From: an uncultured Holophagaceae bacterium | GTDB taxonomy: Bacteria; Acidobacteriota; Holophagae; Holophagales; Holophagaceae | Direction of reading: 5' to 3' | Length of the DNA: 64,000 nt | Assembly: GCA_903884655.1 (NCBI GenBank) | Contig: CAISFO010000062.1 | Coordinates: forward strand, 1 to 64,000 | Shown here: positions 8,628 through 16,837 of the stretch, in pieces | How positions within the stretch are numbered: the first letter of the stretch is position 1 | Layout: each line of letters starts with the position of its first letter | Translations under genes and position numbers: made by a program | The notes under the pieces: generated by a model | Seen by the model: the letters and a program-made list of their open reading frames with translations, nothing else | Told to the model about the DNA's origin: nothing | Database searches by the model: none

Positions 8628-9794
8628 ATGGCCAAGGGTGCAGTCCTGGTGGTGGATGATGAAGCTCCCATCCGGGACATTCTCAGCTTCTACCTCAAGC
8701 GGGCGGGCTACCAGGTCCTGACCGCGGCCAATGGCGTCGAGGCGGTCGCCGAGATGGGACGGTCCCGGCCGGACCTCATCATCTCGGATCTGCGGATGCC
8801 CGAGATGCCTGGTGACGAGCTCTGCAAGCTCGTCAAGAGCAACGAGGCCACCCGGGACATCTACTTCATCATCCTTTCCGCCCTGGACGGCACGGCTTCG
8901 CGCATCGGCGGCCTGTCCCTGGGCGCCGACGACATGATTCCCAAGCCCTTCCATGCCCAGGAGGTGATGGCCAAGGTGGATTCCACCTTTCGGCTCATCG
9001 AGATGCAGAAGGAGATCAAGCGGCAGAACAAGGAGCTGACTGCCTTCCAGCAGCGGGTCCAGGAAGAGATGGAGCTGGCCTCGGCCCTGCAGATGGGACT
9101 GCTGCCCAAGCTGCCGGGCGAGGCCCCCGGTTCGAACTACACCCACCGCTATCTGCCTGCGGCCGGGATCGGTGGGGACATCTATGCCATCTTCCCGCTG
9201 CCGGATGGCTGCACGGCCATGATGATCGCGGATGTGAGTGGCCATGGCGTCACCGCGGCCCTCATTTCCGCCATGGTGAAGACCTCCTTCGAAAACCAGG
9301 TTCGGCTGGGTGGGGAGCCTCTGGCCTGGGCCCGTGGCATGAACGAGGACCTGTGTCGCTCCACCCTGGCGGAGCAGTTCGCCACGGCTTGGCTGGGCCG
9401 CCTCGATCCCGTGGCCAACCGCATCCGGTACGTGGTGGCGGGGCATTGCGCGCCCCTGCGCATCGTCGGCGGAACTCGGGGCGGTCTGCAGCGCTCCGAG
9501 GTGATGCGCGGCAAAGGCTTCATGCTGGGGCTGGATGTCCAGCTTCCCTTCATGGAACAGGACGCGGAGTTCCTGCCGGGGGACCGCCTGGTGCTCTACA
9601 CCGACGGGCTGGTGGAAGTGGAGCGCGAAGACCACACCATGCTTGGGGAAGCGGGCCTGCGCCGCATCTGCGCCGAGCTGCCAGTGGGGGCCGAAGCGGC
9701 GGCGGAGTCGGTCATCACCCAGGCCCGGGCCTTCAATCAGCCCGCACCCTTCGTGGATGACGTGACCCTGGTGATCCTCGACCGTAAAGCCTGA
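8628..9794 (+). CDS. Response regulator fused to PP2C (SpoIIE/RsbU-type) phosphatase
   Basis: The receiver domain occupies residues 1-125, with the acidic pair VDDE, phospho-acceptor Asp54 in ISDLRMPEMPG, and the conserved Lys of PKPFHA. A coiled-coil-like linker (about 125-160, MQKEIKRQNKELTAFQQRVQ) leads to the PP2C/SpoIIE domain (about 175-388), which has metal-binding motifs GGDIYAIF, IADVSGHGVTAAL, LYTDGLVE and FVDDVTLV. Phosphorylation of the receiver probably activates dephosphorylation of the STAS protein encoded upstream. The sensor kinase is not in the window. The gene ends just before a palindromic repeat and faces hldD. Confidence 0.93.
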   Translation: MAKGAVLVVDDEAPIRDILSFYLKRAGYQVLTAANGVEAVAEMGRSRPDLIISDLRMPEMPGDELCKLVKSNEATRDIYFIILSALDGTASRIGGLSLGADDMIPKPFHAQEVMAKVDSTFRLIEMQKEIKRQNKELTAFQQRVQEEMELASALQMGLLPKLPGEAPGSNYTHRYLPAAGIGGDIYAIFPLPDGCTAMMIADVSGHGVTAALISAMVKTSFENQVRLGGEPLAWARGMNEDLCRSTLAEQFATAWLGRLDPVANRIRYVVAGHCAPLRIVGGTRGGLQRSEVMRGKGFMLGLDVQLPFMEQDAEFLPGDRLVLYTDGLVEVEREDHTMLGEAGLRRICAELPVGAEAAAESVITQARAFNQPAPFVDDVTLVILDRKA

Positions 9795-9802
9795 TTTCAG
9801 AA

Positions 9803-9920
9803 GGCTGGTCGCGGAAGGCGCGGAAATCCACAGAAACCGCGGAAAAAGAAAGAGAATCAAGACACACAGGGGTTCTTTTTCTGCGCCTTCCGCGCACCTT
9901 CCGTGTCTTCCGCGATCAGC
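9803..9920. repeat. Dispersed 9-nt-periodic palindrome, copy 1
   Basis: Two arms of about 45 nt (9804-9848 and 9875-9920) are imperfect reverse complements that begin with GCTGGTCGCGGAAG (left) and GCTGATCGCGGAAG (right, read on the minus strand). Each arm is made of roughly 9-nt units of the form GGAAGRCRC. It lies between convergent genes and runs into the 3' end of hldD, where it encodes the protein tail. The same ends occur at 27009-27165 and 33195-33370. Confidence 0.8.
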
Positions 9921-10864
9921 TTATTTTTCAAGATTTCAGCCAGGGTCGCCGCGATCCCCGCTTCCAGCTCGGTGAAGGGGGCGGTGTAGCCCGCCGTTCG
10001 CAGGCTGCGCACATCGGCCTGGGTGAAGCTTTGATACTTGCCGACCAGCTCGCTGGGGAAGGGGATGTAGTCGATCCGTCCCCGCCCAAGATGAGCGATG
10101 AGGGTCCGGGCGATGTCGTTGAAGCTCCGGGCGCGACCCGTGCCGGCATTGACGATGTCCTTCACCATGCCCCCGGCCCCGAAGTGCAGGTTGATGGCCA
10201 CGATGTCGCCGACAAAGATGAAGTCCCGCAACTGCTCTCCGTCCGGATACCCGTCCGTCCCCCGGAAGAGCCGGCAGACGGCGGTCTCTTGCAGCTGGCG
10301 AAGCAGCTGGTGCAGCACGGACATCATGCGGCCCTTGTGGCCTTCCCGGGGGCCGAACACATTGAAGTAGCGCAGGCCCACCACCGGGCTCTGGATGGCA
10401 GGCAGCAGGCTGCGCACGTGCTGGTCGAAGGCCAGCTTGGAATACCCGTAGATGTGCAGGGGCCGCTCATTGGCGGGCACCGGCTCGAAGGCGGGGCTGG
10501 CTCCGTAGGTGGCGGCACTGCTGGCGTAGATCAGGGGCGCCTTTCGGGCCAGGCACCAGTGGAGGAGAGCCTTGGAATCCCCGTAGTTGTTCTCCATCAG
10601 GTAGCGGCCGTCGGCCTCCATGGTGTCGGAGCAGGCCCCATTGTGGAACACGGCCTCGGGGCGCAGGTCCAGGGTTCCGGCGTCGAGCCGGGCCCGGAAT
10701 TCCCGCTTGTCCATATAGTCGGCGAGGGTGAGGTCCGCCAGGTTGCGCACCTTGTCAGCGCGGGTCAGGTTGTCCACCACCAGGATGTCGGTGTGGCCCC
10801 GCCGGTTCAGTTCCCGCACCAGGTTGCTGCCCACGAATCCCGCACCGCCCGTGACGATGAACAT
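9857..10864 (-). CDS. hldD: ADP-L-glycero-D-manno-heptose-6-epimerase
   Basis: HldD (RfaD) makes the L,D-heptose donor used for LPS inner core. The protein is an extended short-chain dehydrogenase: N-terminal NAD-binding motif GGAGFVGSNL, VDNLTRADKVRNL, the S-S-A...Y-G-Y-S-K catalytic region (YASSAATYG; YGYSKLAFD) and the family motif YFNVFGPREGHKGRM. The start at 10864 has GGGAG seven bases upstream. At 335 residues it is slightly long. The last 20 or so residues (LIAEDTEGARKAQKKNPCVS) are translated from a dispersed palindromic repeat, so the native C-terminus was probably extended or replaced. It is the last gene of the minus-strand LPS cluster, 41 bases after the EamA gene. Confidence 0.95.
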   Translation of the reverse strand: MFIVTGGAGFVGSNLVRELNRRGHTDILVVDNLTRADKVRNLADLTLADYMDKREFRARLDAGTLDLRPEAVFHNGACSDTMEADGRYLMENNYGDSKALLHWCLARKAPLIYASSAATYGASPAFEPVPANERPLHIYGYSKLAFDQHVRSLLPAIQSPVVGLRYFNVFGPREGHKGRMMSVLHQLLRQLQETAVCRLFRGTDGYPDGEQLRDFIFVGDIVAINLHFGAGGMVKDIVNAGTGRARSFNDIARTLIAHLGRGRIDYIPFPSELVGKYQSFTQADVRSLRTAGYTAPFTELEAGIAATLAEILKNKLIAEDTEGARKAQKKNPCVS

Positions 10865-10905
10865 GTCCGACTCCCTGGCACCAGGATAGCGGCTAAGTTC
10901 GCTGG

Positions 10906-11856
10906 CTAGCCGATGACGTCTTCCGCCTCGATGGGAGCCAGCCTGCGCATGAGCCTGGGCCCAAGTTCCGCCAGCAGGGTGGCTGCGAGGATGAATAGTC
11001 CGCCCAGGAACTGCAGGGGGCTCAAGTGTTCTCGTATGCCAGGCACGAAGCCGCTGATGGCGATGACCGCGGTCCAGACGGGCTCCATGGACATCAGAAT
11101 GCCGCTTTCGGTGGCTCCCAGCCTGGCCTGCATGGTGCTCTGGACATAGAAGGCGAGACTGGTGGCAAGCACGCCCATGAAGACCAGGGCCACCCAGGTG
11201 CCGGGTTGCCCCAGGGCCACGCCAGCGCCCTGGAACCCGTGCGGTGCCGGCAAGGCGAGGGTGATGGCCACCGACACGGCTCCCGTCACCACCACCTGCA
11301 TGAAGGCGAGCACCCAGCCCGAAGAACGGCGGGAGAAGTGGGAGGTCATGACGATGTGGAAGCCGCAGAGCACGGCTGCCAGCAGGGTTTGCGAATCCCC
11401 CCGGTTCCAGCCGCCCCAGGCCTGCCCCGGCTCCCGCACCAGCAACGTCAGGCCCACCATGGCCACCAGGGCGCCGAGGCCATGGGAGGGTCGCAGGCGG
11501 TCCCCGATGATGAGGGCCACCATCGGGGTGAAGATCACGTAGAGTCCAGTGATGAACCCGGACTTGGAGGTCGTGGTGAAGCGCAGGCCATCGGTCTGCA
11601 GCCAGAACAGGGTGGCCAGCACCAGGCCCAGCCAGAGGCCATCCAGCATATCCCGTCGACGGAGCTTCACCTTCAGGAGCACCAGCATGAGTCCCAGTCC
11701 GGCAGTGCCGATGGCGAAGCGGATGCTCAGCAGGGCGCCCACGGAAAGCCCGGCCTGCAGGCAGTACTTGGTCGCCGGGAATCCCCCCGCCCAGATGAGG
11801 GCGATGGCGGCCATGGACAACACAGCGAACAGATGAGAGGCGCGGGACTCCGGCAT
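10906..11856 (-). CDS. EamA/DMT-family transporter
   Basis: The 316-residue inner-membrane protein has ten hydrophobic helices in two EamA repeats. It has WAGGFPATKYCLQAG near the N-terminus and TSLAFYVQSTMQARLGATESGIL in the second half, typical of drug/metabolite exporters. The substrate cannot be told from sequence. It lies inside the minus-strand LPS cluster, between the DUF1573 gene and hldD, which may only reflect co-transcription. The start at 11856 has GGAGGG immediately against the ATG, an unusually short spacing. A stop codon four codons upstream excludes a longer N-terminus. Confidence 0.88.
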   Translation of the reverse strand: MPESRASHLFAVLSMAAIALIWAGGFPATKYCLQAGLSVGALLSIRFAIGTAGLGLMLVLLKVKLRRRDMLDGLWLGLVLATLFWLQTDGLRFTTTSKSGFITGLYVIFTPMVALIIGDRLRPSHGLGALVAMVGLTLLVREPGQAWGGWNRGDSQTLLAAVLCGFHIVMTSHFSRRSSGWVLAFMQVVVTGAVSVAITLALPAPHGFQGAGVALGQPGTWVALVFMGVLATSLAFYVQSTMQARLGATESGILMSMEPVWTAVIAISGFVPGIREHLSPLQFLGGLFILAATLLAELGPRLMRRLAPIEAEDVIG

Positions 11857-11944
11857 CCCTCCAGGCTATTTCCAATCCGATCATTCAGGGACCAGAAATG
11901 CAGAACACAGTCAGTGTTCCTGCTGTTCCCCTCCTGGAATTGCC

Positions 11945-12907
11945 CTATTTCAGCAAGGCCACCACACGGATCGTCAACTCCGGCTGGTCAGGATCATCGG
12001 TGCCGAGAACGAGGGTCTCGTTGTAGCGACCGGCCTTGATATCAGCCGGCAGGATGACCGTCAGGTCCAGGCTGCCCGCCTTCTGGTTCAGGCCGTCCAC
12101 CCGCATCCCCTCGAGAGTGGGCCGCGTGTTGAGGATGCGGAAGGGCTTTCCATCGGCCTGCTTGAGGGTCAGCTTCTGCCGCTGCTCCTTGCCCGCAGGT
12201 CCCTGGAACACCAGTTCAGCCGGGCTCGCCAGGATCGAGGGCTTGAGATCCCACTGGATGTTCAGGGGCAGCTGGCCCATCCGCGGATTGGTGAACCGCA
12301 CGGAGGCGGTCTCCACGCCCCTCAGCTGACCGGCGGGAACTTTGCGTCCATCGAAGGCCACTTCCAGCACCAGATCCTTCCCCTCGGGCTTGTAGGAGAA
12401 GGTGAGAAAGGGCGCCCCGGGAGCCTTCACGTCCACGATCTGCACCGGTTCCCCGTTCCCGCTGCTGTAGCGGACCTGGCTGCGGGCGGTAAGGGATTTT
12501 GGTGCCTGGTGGAAGTACACGGATTCCACCGAGGGCATGATCTCCTGGACCACTTCGGCTTCCAGGGTGAGCGTGAGGTTGGGGGTCTTGGGATCGTTGC
12601 AGACCACCTCGATGGATTTCCGTACCATGCCCTTGTTGCCCTTGGGATCGAACATCGCCTCGATCTCAGTGGATTCGCCCGGAGCGAGGGACCACTTGCC
12701 GAGCATGGTGTAGGTGCAGCCACAGCTGGGTCGCACCTGCGTGATGCTGAGGTAGGCATTGCCCGTGTTGGACACCTTGTATTTCGCGGCCACTTTCCGG
12801 TCCGGCGAGATGCGGCCAAAGTCGTGGTGTGTCTTGTCGAAGGTGATGGCCGGAGCCTGGGCCATCAGGGTCGCGGCGGCGCAGGCGAGCAGGAGACGAC
12901 GGAGCAT
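11945..12907 (-). CDS. DUF1573-family exported protein
   Basis: This is a predicted secreted or periplasmic protein of 320 residues with a signal peptide (MLRRLLLACAAATLMAQA). The first domain (about 20-120) is a DUF1573/Ig-like beta sandwich with the signature FDFGRI-type start (FDKTHHDFGRISPDRKVAAK) and PSCGCT. The remainder looks like one or two further beta-rich modules, ending TDDPDQPELTIRVVALLK. The family has no established function. It lies 32 bases downstream of a heptosyltransferase gene on the same strand. An imperfect hairpin (about 11875-11935) separates it from the EamA gene. Confidence 0.85.
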   Translation of the reverse strand: MLRRLLLACAAATLMAQAPAITFDKTHHDFGRISPDRKVAAKYKVSNTGNAYLSITQVRPSCGCTYTMLGKWSLAPGESTEIEAMFDPKGNKGMVRKSIEVVCNDPKTPNLTLTLEAEVVQEIMPSVESVYFHQAPKSLTARSQVRYSSGNGEPVQIVDVKAPGAPFLTFSYKPEGKDLVLEVAFDGRKVPAGQLRGVETASVRFTNPRMGQLPLNIQWDLKPSILASPAELVFQGPAGKEQRQKLTLKQADGKPFRILNTRPTLEGMRVDGLNQKAGSLDLTVILPADIKAGRYNETLVLGTDDPDQPELTIRVVALLK

Positions 12908-12939
12908 GCGGTACCTCGGGGTGGTGAAGACGTCTGATT

Positions 12940-13914
12940 CTATACGGAGATGAGCTCTTTCAGTTCAGCCCAGACCTGGTCCGGGCCGATGCCCGCGAGG
13001 CCGGGGTGGCCGGGAGTGAAGCAGGCGGGCTTGAAGCAGGGCGCACAGGGGATGCCCTCCTTCCTGAGTCCCCGGCTCCTGGGTCCCCAGGGTGTGGATC
13101 CACCTGGATCCGTCGCTCCGTAGATGGCCAGGGCCGGGGCTCCACAGGCTGCCGCCAGGTGGCTCAGGCCGGAATCGTTGCCCAGCACGGCGGCCGCCCC
13201 GCGCATCCAGGCGGCAGCCTCCTTCAGCGTGGTCTTCCCGCAGAGGTTGATGCCTTCGGAGCCGGCCACCGAGGCGCAGGTCGCGGCTTCCTCCGGGGAC
13301 CCCAGCACGACCACGGCGAAGCCCGCCGCTCGGGCTTTCAACAGCAGGTCCCGGTAGTGGTCCACGGGCCAGGCCTTGGAGGGCCAGGTGGAACCAGGCA
13401 TGAAGCAGAAGTAGGGCTCCCCTGGCTTGTCGATGGTCACGCCCGGATCAAAGTCCGCGTAGGGCATGGGGGGGAGATTCGGCCAGCGCCGGGCCAGCAC
13501 GGCGTGGTAGCGGAGCAGGAAGGGGCCCTCCGCATCCCAGAAAGGGCCGCTGTGCGTGTTGAAGATGCCAGCCAGGCTTTCGTTCACGCCGATGCGCTCC
13601 GGTACCCGGGCCAGCCAGGCGGCCAGGGCGGGCCGGAGGGACTTGGGGAAGTGGATGCTCCGGGCGGCCTTGTAGTGGCGCAAGGTGCGGGCCATGGCCC
13701 AGGGACCGGGCTTCCCTTCGTCGGCCAGGGTGGCGTCGCAGAACCAGGTGCCCTCCACCAGCCCGACCACCAGCTTCGGACCCCAGACCACGATTGGCCC
13801 AACCCCGATCATCCGGAGCAGCCTCAGCACCGGCAGCTGCATGGCGCAATCGCCCACGAACCGCGGGAAGCGTACCCAGGTGGCATGTTCTGGAATGTCG
13901 ATCGCGCTCGTCAT
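12940..13914 (-). CDS. Heptosyltransferase-like glycosyltransferase (GT9), copy 1
   Basis: GT9 enzymes transfer heptose from ADP-heptose to the LPS inner core at the cytoplasmic face of the inner membrane. The 324-residue protein shows the N-terminal acceptor motif WVRFPRFVGDCAMQLPVLR and the C-terminal nucleotide-binding motif GNDSGLSHLAAACGAPALAIYG, followed by DPGGSTPWGP and the Cys-rich CAPCFKPACFTPGHP typical of family members. The start is ATG 13914 with a weak GGGAAG upstream. It is 34 bases downstream of a GT2 gene. Whether the acceptor is Kdo or heptose cannot be told. Confidence 0.9.
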   Translation of the reverse strand: MTSAIDIPEHATWVRFPRFVGDCAMQLPVLRLLRMIGVGPIVVWGPKLVVGLVEGTWFCDATLADEGKPGPWAMARTLRHYKAARSIHFPKSLRPALAAWLARVPERIGVNESLAGIFNTHSGPFWDAEGPFLLRYHAVLARRWPNLPPMPYADFDPGVTIDKPGEPYFCFMPGSTWPSKAWPVDHYRDLLLKARAAGFAVVVLGSPEEAATCASVAGSEGINLCGKTTLKEAAAWMRGAAAVLGNDSGLSHLAAACGAPALAIYGATDPGGSTPWGPRSRGLRKEGIPCAPCFKPACFTPGHPGLAGIGPDQVWAELKELISV

Positions 13915-13948
13915 CAGGCTTCCCGGTGTCGGGTATGGTTGGGCACGC

Positions 13949-14848
13949 TCAATACCTCGGATCTCGACCCTGCTCGTTCCGCCACCCCGCCCGGACCCCG
14001 TCCCAGGCCGTGCGCAGCAGGTCCCAGCGCCCCTGGAAGATCCGCTTCTGGACCAGGTAGAGGCCGAAGAAGAAGCGGGCCATCCGGGCGTCCGGACGGA
14101 TCTGGTGCCGCAGAAGGAGGCGGTTGCGGGCGTTGTAGAACACCTGCAGCCTGCTTCGCCTCCCGATGGTCCTGGAGCTGAGGTGCAGCACGCTGGCATC
14201 CATCAGTACGAGGGGCAGTCCCAGCTCGTGGGCCCGGCGGGACCAGGCCACGTCCTCCCAGTAGAGGAAGAACTGCTCGGGCCAGGGCCCCAGCCGCTCC
14301 CAGGACCGGCGGGTCACCATCAGGCTCGCGCCCCCCAGCGATTCCGAGGGGCCCAGCACCTTGCACCCGGGCGGTGCGGAGTATTCGCAGGTCCTGAGCC
14401 CGCGCCGGTACCAGCCCTGGTGGACATAGGTCCCTTCATGCCGGGTGCCGTTGATCTGGTGGGTGGCCCACAAGGCCACGTCCGGATGCTCCTCGACCAG
14501 GGGTCGCAGCGTGGGAAGAATGGGTGCTTCCAGCAGGGCATCGTTGTTCAGGAACCACACCAGCGATGCGCCCAGGGCCGAGAAGGCGTGGCTGGCTCCC
14601 CGGTTGCAGCCTGCGCCGAAGCCGGGGTTGCGGTGGTCCGTCAGGACGTGCAGGCTGGGATGCGCCCCGGCGAGCGCCTGTTCCAGTCCGGGGTCCGGGC
14701 CATGATCCACGACCACCGCCCAGTGGTCCGGGCCTTCGACCTGCACCAGGCACTCCAGGCAGCGGCGCGTCATCTCCGGGGACCCGTAGTGGACGAGCAC
14801 GATGGCCGGGCGAGGTGACGGGGATCCAGTAGCTGCCGCAGGGTTCAT
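13949..14848 (-). CDS. Family 2 glycosyltransferase
   Basis: This is a GT-A fold enzyme of 299 residues. VLVHYGSPEMTRRCLECL forms the nucleotide-binding start, the donor and metal region is WFLNNDALLEAP, and an E-D motif follows in FLYWEDVAWSRRA. This arrangement is like that of rhamnosyl-type GT2 proteins of O-antigen and outer-core synthesis. The start at 14848 overlaps the stop of the preceding GT2 gene as ATGA. A likely role is addition of outer-core sugars to LPS. The sugar is unknown. Confidence 0.88.
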   Translation of the reverse strand: MNPAAATGSPSPRPAIVLVHYGSPEMTRRCLECLVQVEGPDHWAVVVDHGPDPGLEQALAGAHPSLHVLTDHRNPGFGAGCNRGASHAFSALGASLVWFLNNDALLEAPILPTLRPLVEEHPDVALWATHQINGTRHEGTYVHQGWYRRGLRTCEYSAPPGCKVLGPSESLGGASLMVTRRSWERLGPWPEQFFLYWEDVAWSRRAHELGLPLVLMDASVLHLSSRTIGRRSRLQVFYNARNRLLLRHQIRPDARMARFFFGLYLVQKRIFQGRWDLLRTAWDGVRAGWRNEQGRDPRY

Positions 14849-15819
14849 GGGCCCATGATTCCAGAGAAGGTGCGGGATGTCCTGCCTGTCCGTCCCTGTC
14901 GGAAATCCTCGTAGGCCAGCCACTCCACCTGGATGTGCCGGAGGTGGCCCCGGAAGAGCAGGCTCTGGATCCGGTACCAGCGCCGCCGCAGCTGGGCGGC
15001 CAGGGCCTCCGGGAAGTAGCGCTGGATGAACATCCAGCGATTCCGGGCAACGTAGTAGACATACAGGTCGCGGTTCTGCCTCCGGGTGGACAGGCTCTCG
15101 TGGTGCCAGAGGCGCACCGTGTCCAGGGCGCCGATCCCGAGACCGGCGCGCTTCACCTCGAGGGAATAGGCCGGATCCTCGAAATAGAGGAAATAGTCCT
15201 CGGGAATGAAGCCCACCTGCTCGGCAAGGGCGGTCCGGAAGAACAGGCTGCAGCCGGACACGAAGGCCAGCGGATGCTCCTCGAGCTCCGCGATGAGGTC
15301 GCAGCGGCGGGTCCGGTAGTCCCGCGTCTGGATCACGCCGCCGTAGTAGGGCTTGTAGATGTCCGTGGTGATGGCGGCGCCCCAGATTCCGATTCCCGGT
15401 TCCGCCTGGGCCGCCGTCCGGAGCAGCTGGCTGGAGCCTTCGACCAGCAGCGTGTCGTTGTTGATCACCCAGGAGAAGGGGACCTGATGCCTGCACAGCA
15501 GGCGCAATCCCACGTTGTTCCCGCCCGCGTAGCCGAGGTTATCCCGGTTCAGGATCAGGCCGACCACGCCCGGAGGAGGCAGCGGGTCCACCGCTGGATC
15601 GAGGCGAACCCAGGGGAAGGGCGCTTCCTGAAGGCCGCCGGCCTGGCCCACCACGCTGGAATCCGCGTCGTTTTCCAGCCACAGGATGCGGGTGGAGGCT
15701 GGCTCCCGCTCCAGCAGGGACTGGACGCACCGCACCGTGGCCTCGGGCTGGTGGTAGTTCAGGACGCAGATGCCCACCTGCGGGGCGGCCGAGGGCATGG
15801 CTTCCAGCTCAGGGCTCAT
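14845..15819 (-). CDS. Family 2 glycosyltransferase
   Basis: This second GT2 enzyme of the cluster has 324 residues. VGICVLNYHQPEATVRCVQSL begins the catalytic domain, the nucleotide-sugar site includes NRDNLGYAGGNNVGL and WVINNDTLL, and the acidic catalytic region is FLYFEDPAYSLEVKRAG. I chose ATG 15819 because AAGGA lies seven bases upstream. A longer frame to 15876 exists but would overlap the preceding heptosyltransferase gene much further. The gene overlaps its upstream neighbour by 11 bases and its downstream neighbour by 4, so the three are translationally coupled. Confidence 0.88.
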   Translation of the reverse strand: MSPELEAMPSAAPQVGICVLNYHQPEATVRCVQSLLEREPASTRILWLENDADSSVVGQAGGLQEAPFPWVRLDPAVDPLPPPGVVGLILNRDNLGYAGGNNVGLRLLCRHQVPFSWVINNDTLLVEGSSQLLRTAAQAEPGIGIWGAAITTDIYKPYYGGVIQTRDYRTRRCDLIAELEEHPLAFVSGCSLFFRTALAEQVGFIPEDYFLYFEDPAYSLEVKRAGLGIGALDTVRLWHHESLSTRRQNRDLYVYYVARNRWMFIQRYFPEALAAQLRRRWYRIQSLLFRGHLRHIQVEWLAYEDFRQGRTGRTSRTFSGIMGP

Positions 15820-16837
15820 GGACGGTCCTTGGGTCGAAAACGTCGTGCAGGGCCTGGAGGATGGCCGCCGGAGCAAGCTGGTTCATGCACGGATGACCGG
15901 GGACGCTGCAGCCGTGGACGGCGCAGGGAACGCAGGGCAGGTCGTCTCGGCGCACCACGCGAACCCGGGTTCCCCGGGGAGCGGTCCATTCCGGACGGGT
16001 CGGGCCGAACATGGTCACCACGGGACAGCCCACCGCCGCCGCCAGGTGCGGAAGGGCCGAATCGTTGCCGATGAGGGCCCCAGCCTGTCCCAGCAGGGCG
16101 GCTGTTTCGCTGAGCTTCAGCTGCCCCACCAGGTTGCGGGTGCCGGGGTACCGGGCGACCAGGTCCTCCGCCAGTCGCGCATCCTCCTGTCCGTGGCCGA
16201 GCAGGGCGATCTGGAAGCCTTCCTGCCCCAGCGCCTGGAGGACCTCCATCCAGATGTCGCTGCCCAGCCGCTTGTTCCACTCATTCCCGCCGATGCCACA
16301 GGCCACGAATCCGGGCCGGAGGCCCTCGCGGCCGAGGAGGGTCTGGGCCGCCTGCTCGGCCTCGGGGCGAGGGCGGAGCGGCACCGGTGGGCAGGCCACG
16401 AGGTCCGGAAAGGCCCGCCGGAGCAGGATCTGGTAGCGATCAATGTGATGGGTCGACCGGTCAGCCAGGAAGGACATCGAATGGGTGGCGAGGTGGTTAC
16501 CGCCCTTTTCGGCCCAGCCGATCCGGAGGGGTGTGCGGGCGATCCAGCCCGCCAACAAGGGCCGAAGGCTCCGGGTGAGGCTGATGACACCCGCGGCGCG
16601 GTGCCGGCGCAGCACGCGGGCCAGGGTCCAGGCCCTCCGTCCGAGCCTTTCGTCCTGAGCCACCGCGGCGAAGGCATTGCATCCATCGTAGAGATCCAGC
16701 ACGGAGCCCGGTCCCCAGGCCACCAGGGGAGTGCCAAGCTGCTGCCGCAGGGGCTCCAGCGCCTGGCTGATCATGATGCCGTCGCCGATGAAGCGGGGCA
16801 TTCTCACCCAGAAGGCCCCTTCCGGAATGGGGTTCAT
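15809..16837 (-). CDS. Heptosyltransferase-like glycosyltransferase (GT9), copy 2
   Basis: This 342-residue GT9 enzyme has the entry motif WVRMPRFIGDGIMISQALE and the donor-binding motif GNDSALPHLAAAVGCPVVTMFG followed by PTRPEWTAP. Near the C-terminus CVPCAVHGCSVPGHPCMN carries conserved cysteines as in copy 1. GIGGNEWNKRLGS matches the interdomain G-G-x-x-x-x-K-R region. ATGA overlaps link it to the upstream heptosyltransferase gene, and it overlaps the GT2 gene downstream by 11 bases. Together the set suggests an LPS core with at least three heptose-type transfers. Confidence 0.9.
   Translation of the reverse strand: MNPIPEGAFWVRMPRFIGDGIMISQALEPLRQQLGTPLVAWGPGSVLDLYDGCNAFAAVAQDERLGRRAWTLARVLRRHRAAGVISLTRSLRPLLAGWIARTPLRIGWAEKGGNHLATHSMSFLADRSTHHIDRYQILLRRAFPDLVACPPVPLRPRPEAEQAAQTLLGREGLRPGFVACGIGGNEWNKRLGSDIWMEVLQALGQEGFQIALLGHGQEDARLAEDLVARYPGTRNLVGQLKLSETAALLGQAGALIGNDSALPHLAAAVGCPVVTMFGPTRPEWTAPRGTRVRVVRRDDLPCVPCAVHGCSVPGHPCMNQLAPAAILQALHDVFDPRTVHEP

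Noticed and set aside
9803..9920. CRISPR-like direct repeats
   Set aside because: The repeats are about 9 nt with no fixed spacers and form inverted arms. There are no cas genes.
11870..11940. Eighth copy of the period-9 palindrome between the EamA and DUF1573 genes
   Set aside because: Two GGAACA units and a hairpin are present, but the arms are short and uneven. It may be a decayed copy or chance.
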